This document shows positions 44,083 through 55,800 of a DNA stretch of 64,000 bases, piece by piece (the stretch's first letter is position 1; each line of letters opens with the position of its first letter). The notes beneath the pieces were generated by a model. That model saw only the letters and a program-made list of their open reading frames with translations. It had not been told where the DNA came from and made no database searches. The stretch comes from Panagrolaimus kolymaensis. Taxonomy: Eukaryota; Nematoda; Chromadorea; Rhabditida; Panagrolaimidae. The translations under genes were made by a program, and so were the position numbers. Location: assembly GCA_028622995.1 (NCBI GenBank), contig JAJQJQ010000004.1, positions 6,634,001-6,698,000 on the forward strand. Reading direction: 5' to 3'.

Positions 44083-47000
44083 ATGGGAAATTGTGAAAGT
44101 ATTATAGAAAAAAAGTTTTCTATTTCTCCATTAACGCCGTCATTAAGAAACGACGACGACGACGACAACGAGAACTTTAATAATTTATCAAATTTAAATT
44201 TAAATTATTCAAATTTACCACCGACGACAATTATTAATAATTTTAATCGACCTCCCATTGTTGTTGCGGCTCCGGTGGCGGCAAGCAAAAATAATAAAAA
44301 GATGACTTTATCATTGCGAGATCAAAATAAACGAAATCGTTCAATAAATCATGATCTTGAAAATGAAAAGAAATTACGTGATTCCACCGTGAAATTATTA
44401 TTGCTGGGCGCGGGAGAAAGTGGAAAATCCACCATTTTAAAACAAATGAAGTAAGTTTGTTTTTGTTTAAAATTGATAATAGAAAATATTTTTGATATTT
44501 TATTAAGCCTTTTTTTGTGATTTTAATTTTTGTAAAAAATATTAAATTTGTTTTACAAGAATAATTTTTTCGATTTCACCGAATTAAAAATTGTTTAGAT
44601 TTTTTTTTAATTGCTTCATTTTTCGAACAGTAAAATAATTTAGGTTTCTTTTTGTACCGGAAAGATTCACATACCCAACGAAAAGAAAAACTCTTTTCGT
44701 TTAGAGCCAAACATCTCGAAAAGGATAAACTTTTTATGTTAAAAAAAAAAATTATGTTTGATGCTTTCAAATAAAAAATTTCTGATTTTTCGTTTTGGAT
44801 TGGAATTATTCTTTTTTTAAATTTTCGTTGTTGAACTGAGAATTCAAAATTTTATCCTAGTTTTTATTGTTTCTTGAATGTTTGTTTCTAGAGATTTTTT
44901 CATTTTCCCCATTGCTTATCTTTGGGAATGTTATTTTGCCCTTTTAATCTTTATTTTACTTTCTTTTTTTATATTATTTTTTTCTCAAAACAAAACGTTT
45001 CTCGCTATAATTTGCTTACTTTACTTACCCAACCCAACTAAAACACGTCAGTTTCGTACATTTTTGTGGGGAACAAAAATAAAAAAAGAAAGTATATTTT
45101 ATTCCCCCGGAAATTAAAAAATTTAAAGTTTTTCAGCATCCAAATTTAACGGAAATACATTTTTTTAAAAGATACATGAGAATCTCTTGTTTTTTTACTT
45201 ATTTTTTACTTTTTTTTGGCTGCAGTAAGTCAGTCACAATGCTGATTGTTGATTTCTTGCGTTTGATGAGACATTAATAATTCCATTAAAAATTATTATT
45301 TTAGTCTTTTTTCAAAAAAGCAAGTTTTTTTTATTAACGAAAAGTAAAATTTCTAAGAAAGCAAAAATAAAAAGTAAAAATATTTAAAAATTGTTAAAAT
45401 TCCCTTGTGATTTTTTTTACGCAAGTCAAAAAAATAATAATCATGCATTCTCATTAAAAAAATTATTTATCAAAGATCATCTTTTGAATTTTGAGAAACA
45501 TAACTTTTAGGCAATTAAAAATTTGCTGAAATTTTTGAATATAAATAATAATAAAATATTTAAAAAGTTTCTTGGAAAATTGGGGAAGTTATAAATTTAA
45601 AAAAAATTTTATTTGTAAAAGTAATAAATCAAAAAAAAATATTTTAAGTTTCAAAGATTTACAATTTAAAATATTATGGCTTAAAATTATTTTAAGTAAT
45701 TCGAAAAACGGAAGTTTCTTTGTTGGTCAAACTAAAAGTTATGTTGGGAATTTGCCATTCCTTCCGCCTTCCTTTTTCCTCAAAAAGGTAACTTATAAAG
45801 TAAAAGTTAAAAGTGTCGATTTAATTCAATTTATGACTCACACAATTTGTGCCATTGCCGCCCTTGAAAAAAACCCCAAAGATTTAACTTGTTTATGAAA
45901 AAAAGAGAAAAGAGAAAATAAATATAATGATTACATTTTATTTGAGTTTTTTTTAAATATCTGTTTGGAACTATAAAAATTAGTAATACGTTTTAGGAGT
46001 TTTAGGGATAAAGACTTTTATTCTTTTTGAAACACAAAAATTTTACGGGTGCTAATTTTCGGTTTATTATAATTTTTGTTAAATAAGAATTCTCTTTATT
46101 AGAAAAAATAAGAAATATAATTTGCAATTATTTTTTTTTTTACAGAATTATTCACGATAATGGTTTCACTGATGATGAAATTTTATCTAAACGAAATATG
46201 GTTTATGCAAATGTTTTACAATCGGTTCGAGCTGTTCTTGAAGGAATGTTTAAATTGGATTTACCTTTGGGTTCTGAAAAAGCTCGAGTAAGTCATTCCA
46301 ATAAATTTCAAGCTACTATTAAAAGCAAACGATAAGACTATGCTTTTTGTTTGCAAATTACTTTTCTTAATTTTTAAATTTTTAATAATCTTTTTGAGAT
46401 AAAAAAAATTATGAACAAATTTTTTTTTATAGAAAATGGCCACCGTTATAAATGATATAGTTTTATCCAATCGTGAAGCCGCTCCAATACCCGATGATAT
46501 TTATGATGGAATAAAAGTTTTATTAGCTGATAAAGGATTTCAAGCTGCAATGCAAAAAAGTGGAGCCTTTTATTTACCTGATTCAGCTTTATAGTAAGTT
46601 TCCTAAAAATCCATAATTTTAAAATATAAAAAATTTGAATTTTACCCAAATTTTTTTCCAAAATTCTTTGTTGTAAAATAAATAATAATAATTTTCGTTT
46701 TAAGACTGACTATTTATTATTTTTTTTTTTAGTTTCATTGAAAATGTTGATAGAATTTGTGATTCTTCGTATATTCCAACTCAACAAGATATTTTACTTT
46801 TGAGAGTAGCCACATTGGGAGTAATTGAAGTGAAATTTATGATTAAAAATAAAATATGGCGTGTATTTGATGTTGGAGGACAACGAAGTCAAGTATGTAA
46901 ATTAAATATTCTTTTTTTATATTTCATTTAAAAATGGGTTTATTAATGTAAAATCATTTTTTTAGCGTAAAAAATGGATTCATTGCTTTGATGATGTTAC

Positions 47001-48483
47001 TAGTGTGGTAAGTTAACAAAAAAAGCTATGCCAAATTTTTTGGTTCTGTATTTATTTCACAATTTTGAATTCAAAAAGTCAAATTAATTTTGGAAATTCT
47101 AAATTAAGGATACTCTTTTTTTTGTTTTTTCTAATTAATTTTACACCCAAAATTTAAACATCGCTAAAAACATTTTTCTTTATTTTGTTGATTTTTCTGT
47201 GTTTCAGGCATTTCCGGTGCTTTAAAATTCAAAAAAATAGTTAAATAATTTATTATTAGCGTGAAAACAAAAAATTCACATGTTTACTTTTTTCTTTTCT
47301 GTTTTTGAGTTATTTATGGCTCTCTTTTATCTTTAGTTTGATCTTTATTTCTTAAATCTAAAAAACATACTACAAAAGAAAATTTTAATAAAATACCTAA
47401 CTAAAGTGCGTTTGAATGGTAGCTTCCCTAAAGAATACTGTAATAATAAGAAATTTTTTTAAAATTGTTTTTCTTTTTTTTATTAAAATTTATAAAATAT
47501 ACAATTTTTTTTAGATATTTGTTTCCGCCTTAAGTGAATATGACCAAGTTTTGGTAGAAGATAACGCAACGGTAAGTCTCAAAGTCATCCATTTATATAA
47601 AAAACGTGACATTCTTAGATTTTTTTTTTTTTGCGTTGTTGAGAGAATTAATTCCCATGTGAGTAAGTAAATGAGAGATTGTTTTTGTTAGAATTATAAC
47701 ATCTGCAATTCTTTATTTTTTAGTCTTTAAAACTACGCTCAAAATACGCATATTTTTGCAACAGCAAAAAAATACTTTAGCCTTTTAACTTTTTTTTTAC
47801 CAAAAATATATAATTGCAAAATAATTAATATTTATGGAAAGTTTTTTTTGTTTCTAAATAAAGCTGCAAAAATTTTTTTTCTGAATTTAAAAAGAATAGA
47901 CAAAAAAAAAATAAAGTTGAATGAAAAATTTAAAAAGATACTAAGAAAAACGCTAGGGAAAAATACCTATTTAAAAAATGCTAAATGAAAGTAACCATTT
48001 TCGTGTAATAATTTGCAAAAACTACATTACTATAACTAAAGAAAATAAGCATTTTTCGACAATAATTTGCAAAAATGACTTACTATCACTAGATAGAAAT
48101 GTTTAAAAACAAATCCAAAGATATTATAAAATTTTCAGAATCGAATGAGAGAATCCCTTCAACTTTTTGAACAAGTTTGCAATAATAAATATTTCGTGGA
48201 TACAGGAATAATATTATTTTTAAATAAAAAAGATTTATTTGCTGATAAAATTGGTAAAGCCACTTCCATCAAATGCGCTTTTCCATCCTATAATGGACCA
48301 GAAGCATATGAGCCATGTGCAAAATATATTGAACGACAATTTTTTATGGCTAATAAAGTTCCAAATAAATCAATATATTCTCATCAAACTTGCGCCACTG
48401 ATACCAAACAAGTTCAATTTGTTCTCGATTCAGTTCTCGACACAATTTTATCTACAAAACTTAAAGGCTGCGGTTTGTATTAA
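44083..48483 (+). CDS. gpa: G-protein alpha subunit, Gi/o-like and divergent, 424 aa
   Basis: Exons 44083-44450, 46146-46287, 46433-46593, 46733-46892, 46966-47007, 47515-47571, 48139-48483 join to 424 residues, about 70 more than the usual 354. The start MGNCES fits N-myristoylation with a palmitoylatable Cys. A 65-residue Asp/Asn/Pro-rich insertion follows before the normal domain. Seen motifs: P-loop GAGESGKST, switch I LRVATLG, switch II DVGGQRSQRKKWIHCF, NKKD, TCAT and C-terminal CGLY. The last has the Cys(-4) that pertussis toxin modifies in Gi/o. All catalytic residues (Arg and Thr of switch I, Gln of switch II) are kept. Substitutions against Gi are K to A and T to L in switch I and E to Q in switch II. 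It probably signals from a nematode chemosensory or neuronal receptor; the exact gpa orthologue is unclear. Confidence 0.92.
44451..46145. other. Large intron 1 of the G-alpha gene
   Basis: 1.7 kb, AT-rich. The frame 45572-45898 is open but Lys/Phe-rich and has no family signature. Large first introns often carry enhancers; none is identifiable here. Confidence 0.5.
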
Positions 48484-49812
48484 AATTAATTAATTATAAT
48501 TTAATTCTTTTGTTTTTTCTTTTGATTTTTGTGTTCGATTTTTTTAAGTTTTTTTCTTTGAGTATTTTTGATTAGTGTTATTAATTAATTGTATTTCGTT
48601 GAAATTTATTATTTAGTTTTTCCTTATTTTTTTATTATTTCTGTAAACATCGTATGAAGAAATCATTCGTGAAAAAACCAAAATTTTCTGCTCTGGAATC
48701 GTTGAGGGACCAAAAAAACTCAGATTTTTCTGTTTAGTAACAAAAAAACAATTTTTTGGAAAATGATAAACTTTTTTTAATATTATTTTTTGTTTTAAGT
48801 TAAACAAATTATTCAAATTTTTAGTTTCCTTAGTTTTTTTTGTTTTAAATTTTAGCTCAAAAAAATATTTTTTTTACATTAGTCAGTGGAAAATTAATTT
48901 CAGGACTCATGGAATAATCTATCTATTCTCACAGACAATTTTTTTTTCTCATACGATGTTTACGAATTTTTCTCTTCTCCTCCTATTTAAAATAAAATAA
49001 AATTTTTTTGTTAAGTAAGTAAATGTTTTTTGATTGATAAAAATGGTTTTTAAATTTTTCAGGAATGTAATATTTCATTCATTTCCCTTCTGTCTATCCT
49101 CCTCCTTGGCATCTCCTATTCCTCCTTCTTACTATTTATTTATTTATGTTTATTTATTTATTTGTAATGTGTTTCTTCTTTTTAAATAAAAAAAAGATAA
49201 AAATATTAATTTTTTGTTGATTAATTAAAATTGTTTGATCGTATTTTTTTAAATTTATAAATTTGCTCTATGATTGTTGTTTTCAAATAATAATAAAAAT
49301 ATTTTAAAGTGACTAATAAAGTTTATTTAAATACCATTTTGAACTTCCAAATTTGATACAAACAAGAAAGTAATAATTTTTTGTAAATATTTTAAAAAAA
49401 TGAGCTACTATCACTCAAGCTAGTAATCTTTTTTAAAAGATAATTGTCATAAATGTGTTACTATCAAATTTTTTTACATTTTTGTTAAATTTTTTTATTA
49501 ACATTAAATAACAATAATAGTAAATCAGTAAAATAAATTATTACATAAAAAAATATTGTTTAAAGAATTTATAATTGCATTTGTTATTAATTATTTTAAT
49601 TATTACTTTTAAAAAAAATTAAAGGCAAAATTATTAAAAAATAAATTAAAGCCGAAATTTAAAATATTTAATTGCTAAAGGAAATTTAAAAAAAAGTGCC
49701 ATACAATATTGCTGCTGCTGTTTAGAAATTTAATAAATTATTCAAATTATTATTATTTTTATTTTGGATTATTATTTTTCTGAGCTTTATTTGCTTTTTT
49801 TTATTTATTTAA
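48484..49812. other. Intergenic between convergent G-alpha and unc-41
   Basis: 3' UTR regions plus a copy of the GTTACT/AGTAAC spaced repeat at about 49366-49468. No gene. Confidence 0.6.
49366..49468. repeat. Spaced GTTACT/AGTAAC dispersed repeat, copy
   Basis: AAAGTAATAATTTTTTGTAA, then GAGCTACTATCACT, then TAGTAATC and GTGTTACTATC. Motif pairs are separated by about 40-50 nt, as in the copies near 48000, 50284, 56470-56860, 62693 and 63226. Confidence 0.5.
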
Positions 49813-52800
49813 TTAATAGCCGTAGCCTTTCATATTGATTTCAATTATGGGAACTGGACGTTTTTCGGGTTCATCATCGCTGCTTGAATCATTTCTTTTA
49901 CGATTTTGGTTTCCCATTTCGAATTCATTAAATTCAATTCCATAACTAAAAATAATAAAATCGAATTATTCAAATTTTTTAAGTGTGAAAAAAAATTAAT
50001 TAATCGTATTTTTCAACAAAAAAAAGTTCGGCGATGCAAAGTAAAATGAAACTAACCCTCCATGTTGTTTATCAACTTCTTCAGGATTAAATAATGGTTT
50101 ATGTTGATCGGGTTGTTTACTCATCACTGCTTCGGGATCAATTACGTGAGCATCGAATATTGCATCATTATCGAGATCGTTGCATTGAACATAATCGACT
50201 TCGAGCTGAAAAATAAAATTTAAATTTTTTTAAAAGTTTTTAAGCTTTATTTTTTTACGAAAAATAAAATACATATAATTGCCTAACTATCGTTGAAGAG
50301 AGTAACCTTTTTTTTGGCAATAATTTATCGAAATTTGTTACTTTCTCTAAAGAGAGAAATCGTTTTCTAATGATATTTTGCAATAATGTGTTACTATCAT
50401 TCATAATTGAAGTTTTAATTTTTTTAATCCTAAAAATATTTTTTTTTAAATAATTTAACTTACTTGATATTTGCATTTAGCAACATAACGAACAAATTTT
50501 TCCACTCTATCACTATCTTCATGTTGTTCAACACTCACAGATCGAACTACGGTATTACTAATAGTTGCGAGGGGCATAGTAAATTCCACATCGCAGGTTG
50601 GTAAAAATGATTCAGGCATTAAATCAAAACTAGATAAATCAAATCGGCATTTGAGAAGATGAACTTTATATGCGGCATGATGTTTTTCAGGAAGTCGAGG
50701 AATTCTCCAAACCAGGGATCGATAAACATGTTCATATTTAGCTTCGCCTATTGCAACTTCGATTAAAGTATTTTCTGTTTGTTGAACAGCGCCCATGATT
50801 CGATCTTTGAGGTTTTTAACTTTTCCGGGTCGACGAGTTTTGGAATGGACACTTCCCACGCCCCAATGCCGTTCTTCACGGAAAATATATATCCATGCTT
50901 CGGGAATTGGAAATCGAATTACGATATCCTCGCAAGGTATGGTCCGTAAAGATTCGTTTGTGCCTTTAGCTCGCTGAGTGTGAGCTGCAACCATGGCATC
51001 TATTCGAATTTCTATTTTACTTCCAGCTATTTTCATAATTGATTTAACAATCAAAGGTTTTTCACGATTTTTTGGTGGTCTTACACGGAATCGACAAATT
51101 TCAATAAAAACTCCATCAGGTGGAGATAATTTTAATAGTTGTTCTTCCTCGAAAGCTTTTTTATCGACGGTGCAATGAAAGTCGAGATTTTCAAATCTTA
51201 TCCATCTCTCTGTGTACATCGGTAAAATATCTTTACGTCGAACTATTTCTTTTCCTTGCCTTCGACGATCATTCAAGCCTATTTCAAGGAAGGGCGAACC
51301 AGAAATAAATGCAAGACAAAACATTCGAACTCGTGCTTGTTGTTGAGATACAAAACCATCCTTATCCACATAAGCTTGATATTCATCATAACAATGAATT
51401 TGAACTTCATCTTGTTTATATTGAGGCACAACTTCCCGTGCGATTTTTGAAATAAATAGAAAATCTTCGATCGCATTTATAAAAGTTGCGAGATCATCAG
51501 AATTTAAGCAACCAAATTTAGATAAAATTGTTACTTGAGCCGCGTGTTCAATGGGCATCCCATATTTCGTGATGTGGCCTTCCACGAGTCTCGCAATTTG
51601 CCCAGATCGAATTCCAATCCTTTCTTTATATTGAACATATTGTAATTTAACTGTATGAATTTTTCCATATACATCGTATGCTTGTAAAGTGGCATCACTG
51701 AGAGAATAAGTAGGTTGCAACATTATTTCTTGCATAGGTCGATCATCAGTTTTTGAATTAAATATATATAACATATTTCCTTTGATTCTCACAAAGCATG
51801 GCTTCCAATAACGATCAGCCATAATTTTTTTCTTTGGTGGATATCGAATCATTAAATCCCATCCTTCACCAGTGAATTTTTTAGGGAATTCTGTTAAAGG
51901 TTCAGAATCATCTTCATCATAGAGAGGCGTGGGCAAATCTTCTCCAGGTGGTTTAAATTCATCTTCAAAACCCACGGGTCGAGAAGATACAGGTGAACCA
52001 CCTTCGGGTGTTGGAGAACTTCCAGTCGAAGATGGATGGAGGTAATCAATATCTTGGTCATCTTCTCTCTGGGCAATTAAATTTGCACGCTCCTTGGCTT
52101 GAGCGACTATATCTTCAGCTGGTCGAATATCAAATGGATCAAAATCCTGAAAATTAATTGATCAAATAAAATGACGCCGAAAAACTTAAAAATATCAGAA
52201 ATTAAAAAAATTTGCCTTTGAAATGCCAAGAAGAAATAAACTCAAAAATTTGCATATTCTTTTAACGAAAGAATATAAAAACTGGCCAAAAATCAAAATT
52301 TTCGAGATTAACTTTTTTAATAAAAAAAATTAGGGGTCAATGGAAAATACAAAATTTATATATGTAAACTTTCTTATTTCTTTTGTATAAAACAAAAATA
52401 ACTAACATCTCCTCCATTTGATGGTGCAAAAGGATCAAGAGATTTTGGTGGAGCAAATGGATCTTCAGTGGGTGCTGGAGGAACTTCTTTTAAATGCAGC
52501 GTAAAGAAATCACTATCAGAAGTTGGTAAATTTGCATTGGAAAAATCTCCTGATTCATCAAATCCTGCCCAATTACTTGGAATTTCCATTTTTTGAGGTT
52601 CCCTGAAAAAAATAATAATTTTATTTTGGGATTAATTTCGTTTTGAGGGAAAATTAAATATTACTCTTCTTTTTCTTCATCTTTCGGGGATTCTTCTTCT
52701 TTATCTTTGGACTTTTCAGATTCTGGAGAAGACATTGCCGCTGCAGCAGCTGCAGCTTCCAATGCGGCTGTGGGAGGCGGAGGAGGTGGAGGAGGTTGAG

Positions 52801-55800
52801 GTTGCAATGCCGCTCCTGGAGGTTGCCATCCATCAAGATCGTGTGCTCGTTTAGCAACAATTCTTGCCGCTAATTCTTGAGCTGCTCTATCCATATCTTC
52901 TTCTTGTTTCTGGGTTACTTCAGGCGATTGAGGCCTCTTCAAATGTTTGGCTCTCTTTTTATCTGCTTTAGCTTTCTTCTTTTCCTCTTCCAATTGTTGC
53001 ATTTGTCTCATCACTGCAGGTGACATCATTCCCTGTGAACCTCCAATATTAGATAAATAACTTTCATCTTTTATTTCATTTGCTGCAGATTTTCCACTTA
53101 TTTCTTTTATCTTTTCTTCGCTTGTTTTAACAACGGATGAAACTTTTTCCGACATTTTATTAAATCTCGCCCATGGATCTTCTTCTTCCTCTTCGGATTC
53201 ATGTCGCTTGCTTGGCGGTGGTGGAGGAGCAACTTTAGCAACTGGAGGTGGAGGCCTTGCTGGTTGAGGCGAAGGTGGAGGAGGTCTCGAAGGTTTATGA
53301 GTGGTTTCCGGTGTTGGTGGAGTGGGTCTTGGAGGTGGTGGAGCTTTATGAACATTTTGTGAAGATTCTTGCGCCGAAGGAATTTGTATTTTTTCACCTG
53401 AAGCAGAAATAGGTGGCGGTGCAGGTCTTGTTGGTACAACTGGGGCAGTATGTTGATGTTCATGAGAATCCCATGAATATGGATCATGAGCTTGTGGTCT
53501 CATTGGTGGAAGAATAGGCTGTTGTTGGCTGAATGATGGTGGTTCAGGAGCAGAATATGCTGGAGTAGTTTCTGTTGTAGCTGTAGATGTATCAGCTGTA
53601 TGGGTTTCAGCGGGATATCCATATTGACTATAATCGGTGGCAGCAGTATTGTCACCATATTGATATTCTCCGCCATATTGTGTAGTTTCATAATAACTTC
53701 CTTGATTATAAGAATAATCTGTTGCAGCAGTAGCTGGGTCTGCATAGGCACTAGTAGCTGCCGCTGCTGATGGATCCGTTGTTCCATAATCATAACCCTC
53801 AGTTGTAGTGGAATCTGTTCCTGCAGTTGCAAATGGATTATAAGCTGCTGCCGCTGCTGCGGCTGTTTGTCCATAAGCACTATAATCATAATCTGTGGTT
53901 TGAGCAACATCGCCACCTTGTTGAGATGAAGAGTAATCAGTTGTTGGAGCTGCAGCGGTTGCATAATTTGGATCATTTTGATCATATCCTGCATATGCAT
54001 TATTGGTGGCATCATATCCAGGATAATCTGCTTGACTATATGCCGCTCCAGTGGTTTGATCATAACCATATTGAGAATAATCATATGCTCCAGCGGTTGT
54101 TTGATCGTAATTATAAGCGGATTGGTCATAATTATATGTAGCAGCTGGATCATAAGCTGCTGCATTTGGATCTGAAAATTTCAAAATACTTAATTTATTG
54201 GTATTTACAAGAAATTTTTCTTGATATCCATTCAATTCAAAAAATTAATGTCACGAATTTTTTTTTTGAAAAAGTTTGTAAATTTCAAAGGATTTTTATA
54301 AAACTGTACTTACCATGTCCTGCTTGATTTGGATCATAATTGGCATAATTTTGATCATATCCATAAGCAGCGTTGTAATCATAATATTGCTGATCTGTAG
54401 CCGCTGCTGCAGTAGTTTCATCTCCTGTTGGTTGTTGTTGTTCTTCGGTTTTAGCCTCCTCATTATTTTGATTTTCTCCAGCTACATCGCCCACTGGGGT
54501 TTCATCCTCTGCCTTTGCATGCTCATGGTGTTCATGATGTTCATGGGTATTTTCATATTCAGTTAAATGAACTTCAGGAACTTCAGCTATTCCAGGTTCT
54601 TCTGATTGATCCACACCAAAAAATGGATCATCCGCTGATGGTTGATGCTGAGCCATTCCCGAAGTTGTTGTTGTTTCTGCTGTGGTTGTCGTGGCCCAAT
54701 CGTCATCGTTTTTACCAAATAATTCTTCTGCAAATGCTTCAGCTGTTTGAATCACCTTTTCTATTTTATCTGCTACAACTTCTTTAAATTCTTCAACAAA
54801 TGCCCTTTCGTCAGTTGGTGAAGAGATGGTGGCCGCTTCTTTGGTGCCGTCGCTTGGAGTGGTTGGTGGAGTTGAAGTTGTTTGTTGTGTCTCCGCTTTG
54901 GATTTAGCATTATTATCAGCCATGGGAGTTCGATCTGCAAAAAAATGCATTGTTAATTGAGTCAAAAAATGGCAGAAAAAAATTTCAAAACAAATAAATA
55001 ATAAAAAAAGAATTCGACCCAAAAAAAGTTTAGAAATTCATGAAGCTGAGGTTATTTTGTGGCTGGCTTCAATGGCGCCACCAGAATTTTTTTTGGCTCG
55101 TGTGTATGCCAGTGTGACGGATTTTTTTTTTTATCGCCTCGCCTCTCGCCTCCGCCTCTGAGGCGTGAGGCGATAGAGGCGCCTCAGAGGCGCCTCTGAG
55201 GCGAAGGAGGCGATAAAAATACGTTAGTTTTTCGATACATCGCCTCCGCCTCAAAGGCGAGAGGCGCCTCGTGAGGCGATGGAGGCGCCTCATGAGGCTG
55301 AGGCGTGTCACACTGGTGTATGCCAAAAAAAAGTTTCATTTGCGTCCCTCTTTTTATTTTTTTGGCTGCTTAGTGCTGCTTCTTTTGCTTTTGTGGCACA
55401 TTCCTTTAAAGCAATTGATTTTCAACAACAAACACACATGAAAAAGCAAAAACACAGAGTCCCTCTTTTTTTTATACTTTTTTCTTCGACAACCAAAAAA
55501 AGGACACGGGAAAAATGAAGAAACATGAAGAAAAAAAAGTATGTCTAAGCTTTTTTAAAACTACTGCCACCAACAAAAAAAAAATGTACATAAAAATGAC
55601 GGATTTTTTTTTTGCCACTTTTTTCTTTCGACATCGAAAAACCAGGAGAGAGAGTCCATTTAAAAAAGAGCAAAGGAATGGATTTTGTTGGTAGAAAGTA
55701 AGTAGCAAGCGACGACGAGTGATGAAAAAGAAAAGAGTAACATCCGAAGAAGAAAAAAAATAATAAAAAAAAGTATGTCAAACAAAGAATAAAGTATTTT

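Noticed and set aside
45572..45898. 108-codon open frame inside G-alpha intron 1
   Set aside because: Lys/Phe/Asn-rich composition, no family signature, no splice or promoter support.
53107..54175. Four alternative frames over unc-41 exon 4
   Set aside because: Shadow frames produced by the repetitive Tyr/Ala/Gln-rich coding sequence.
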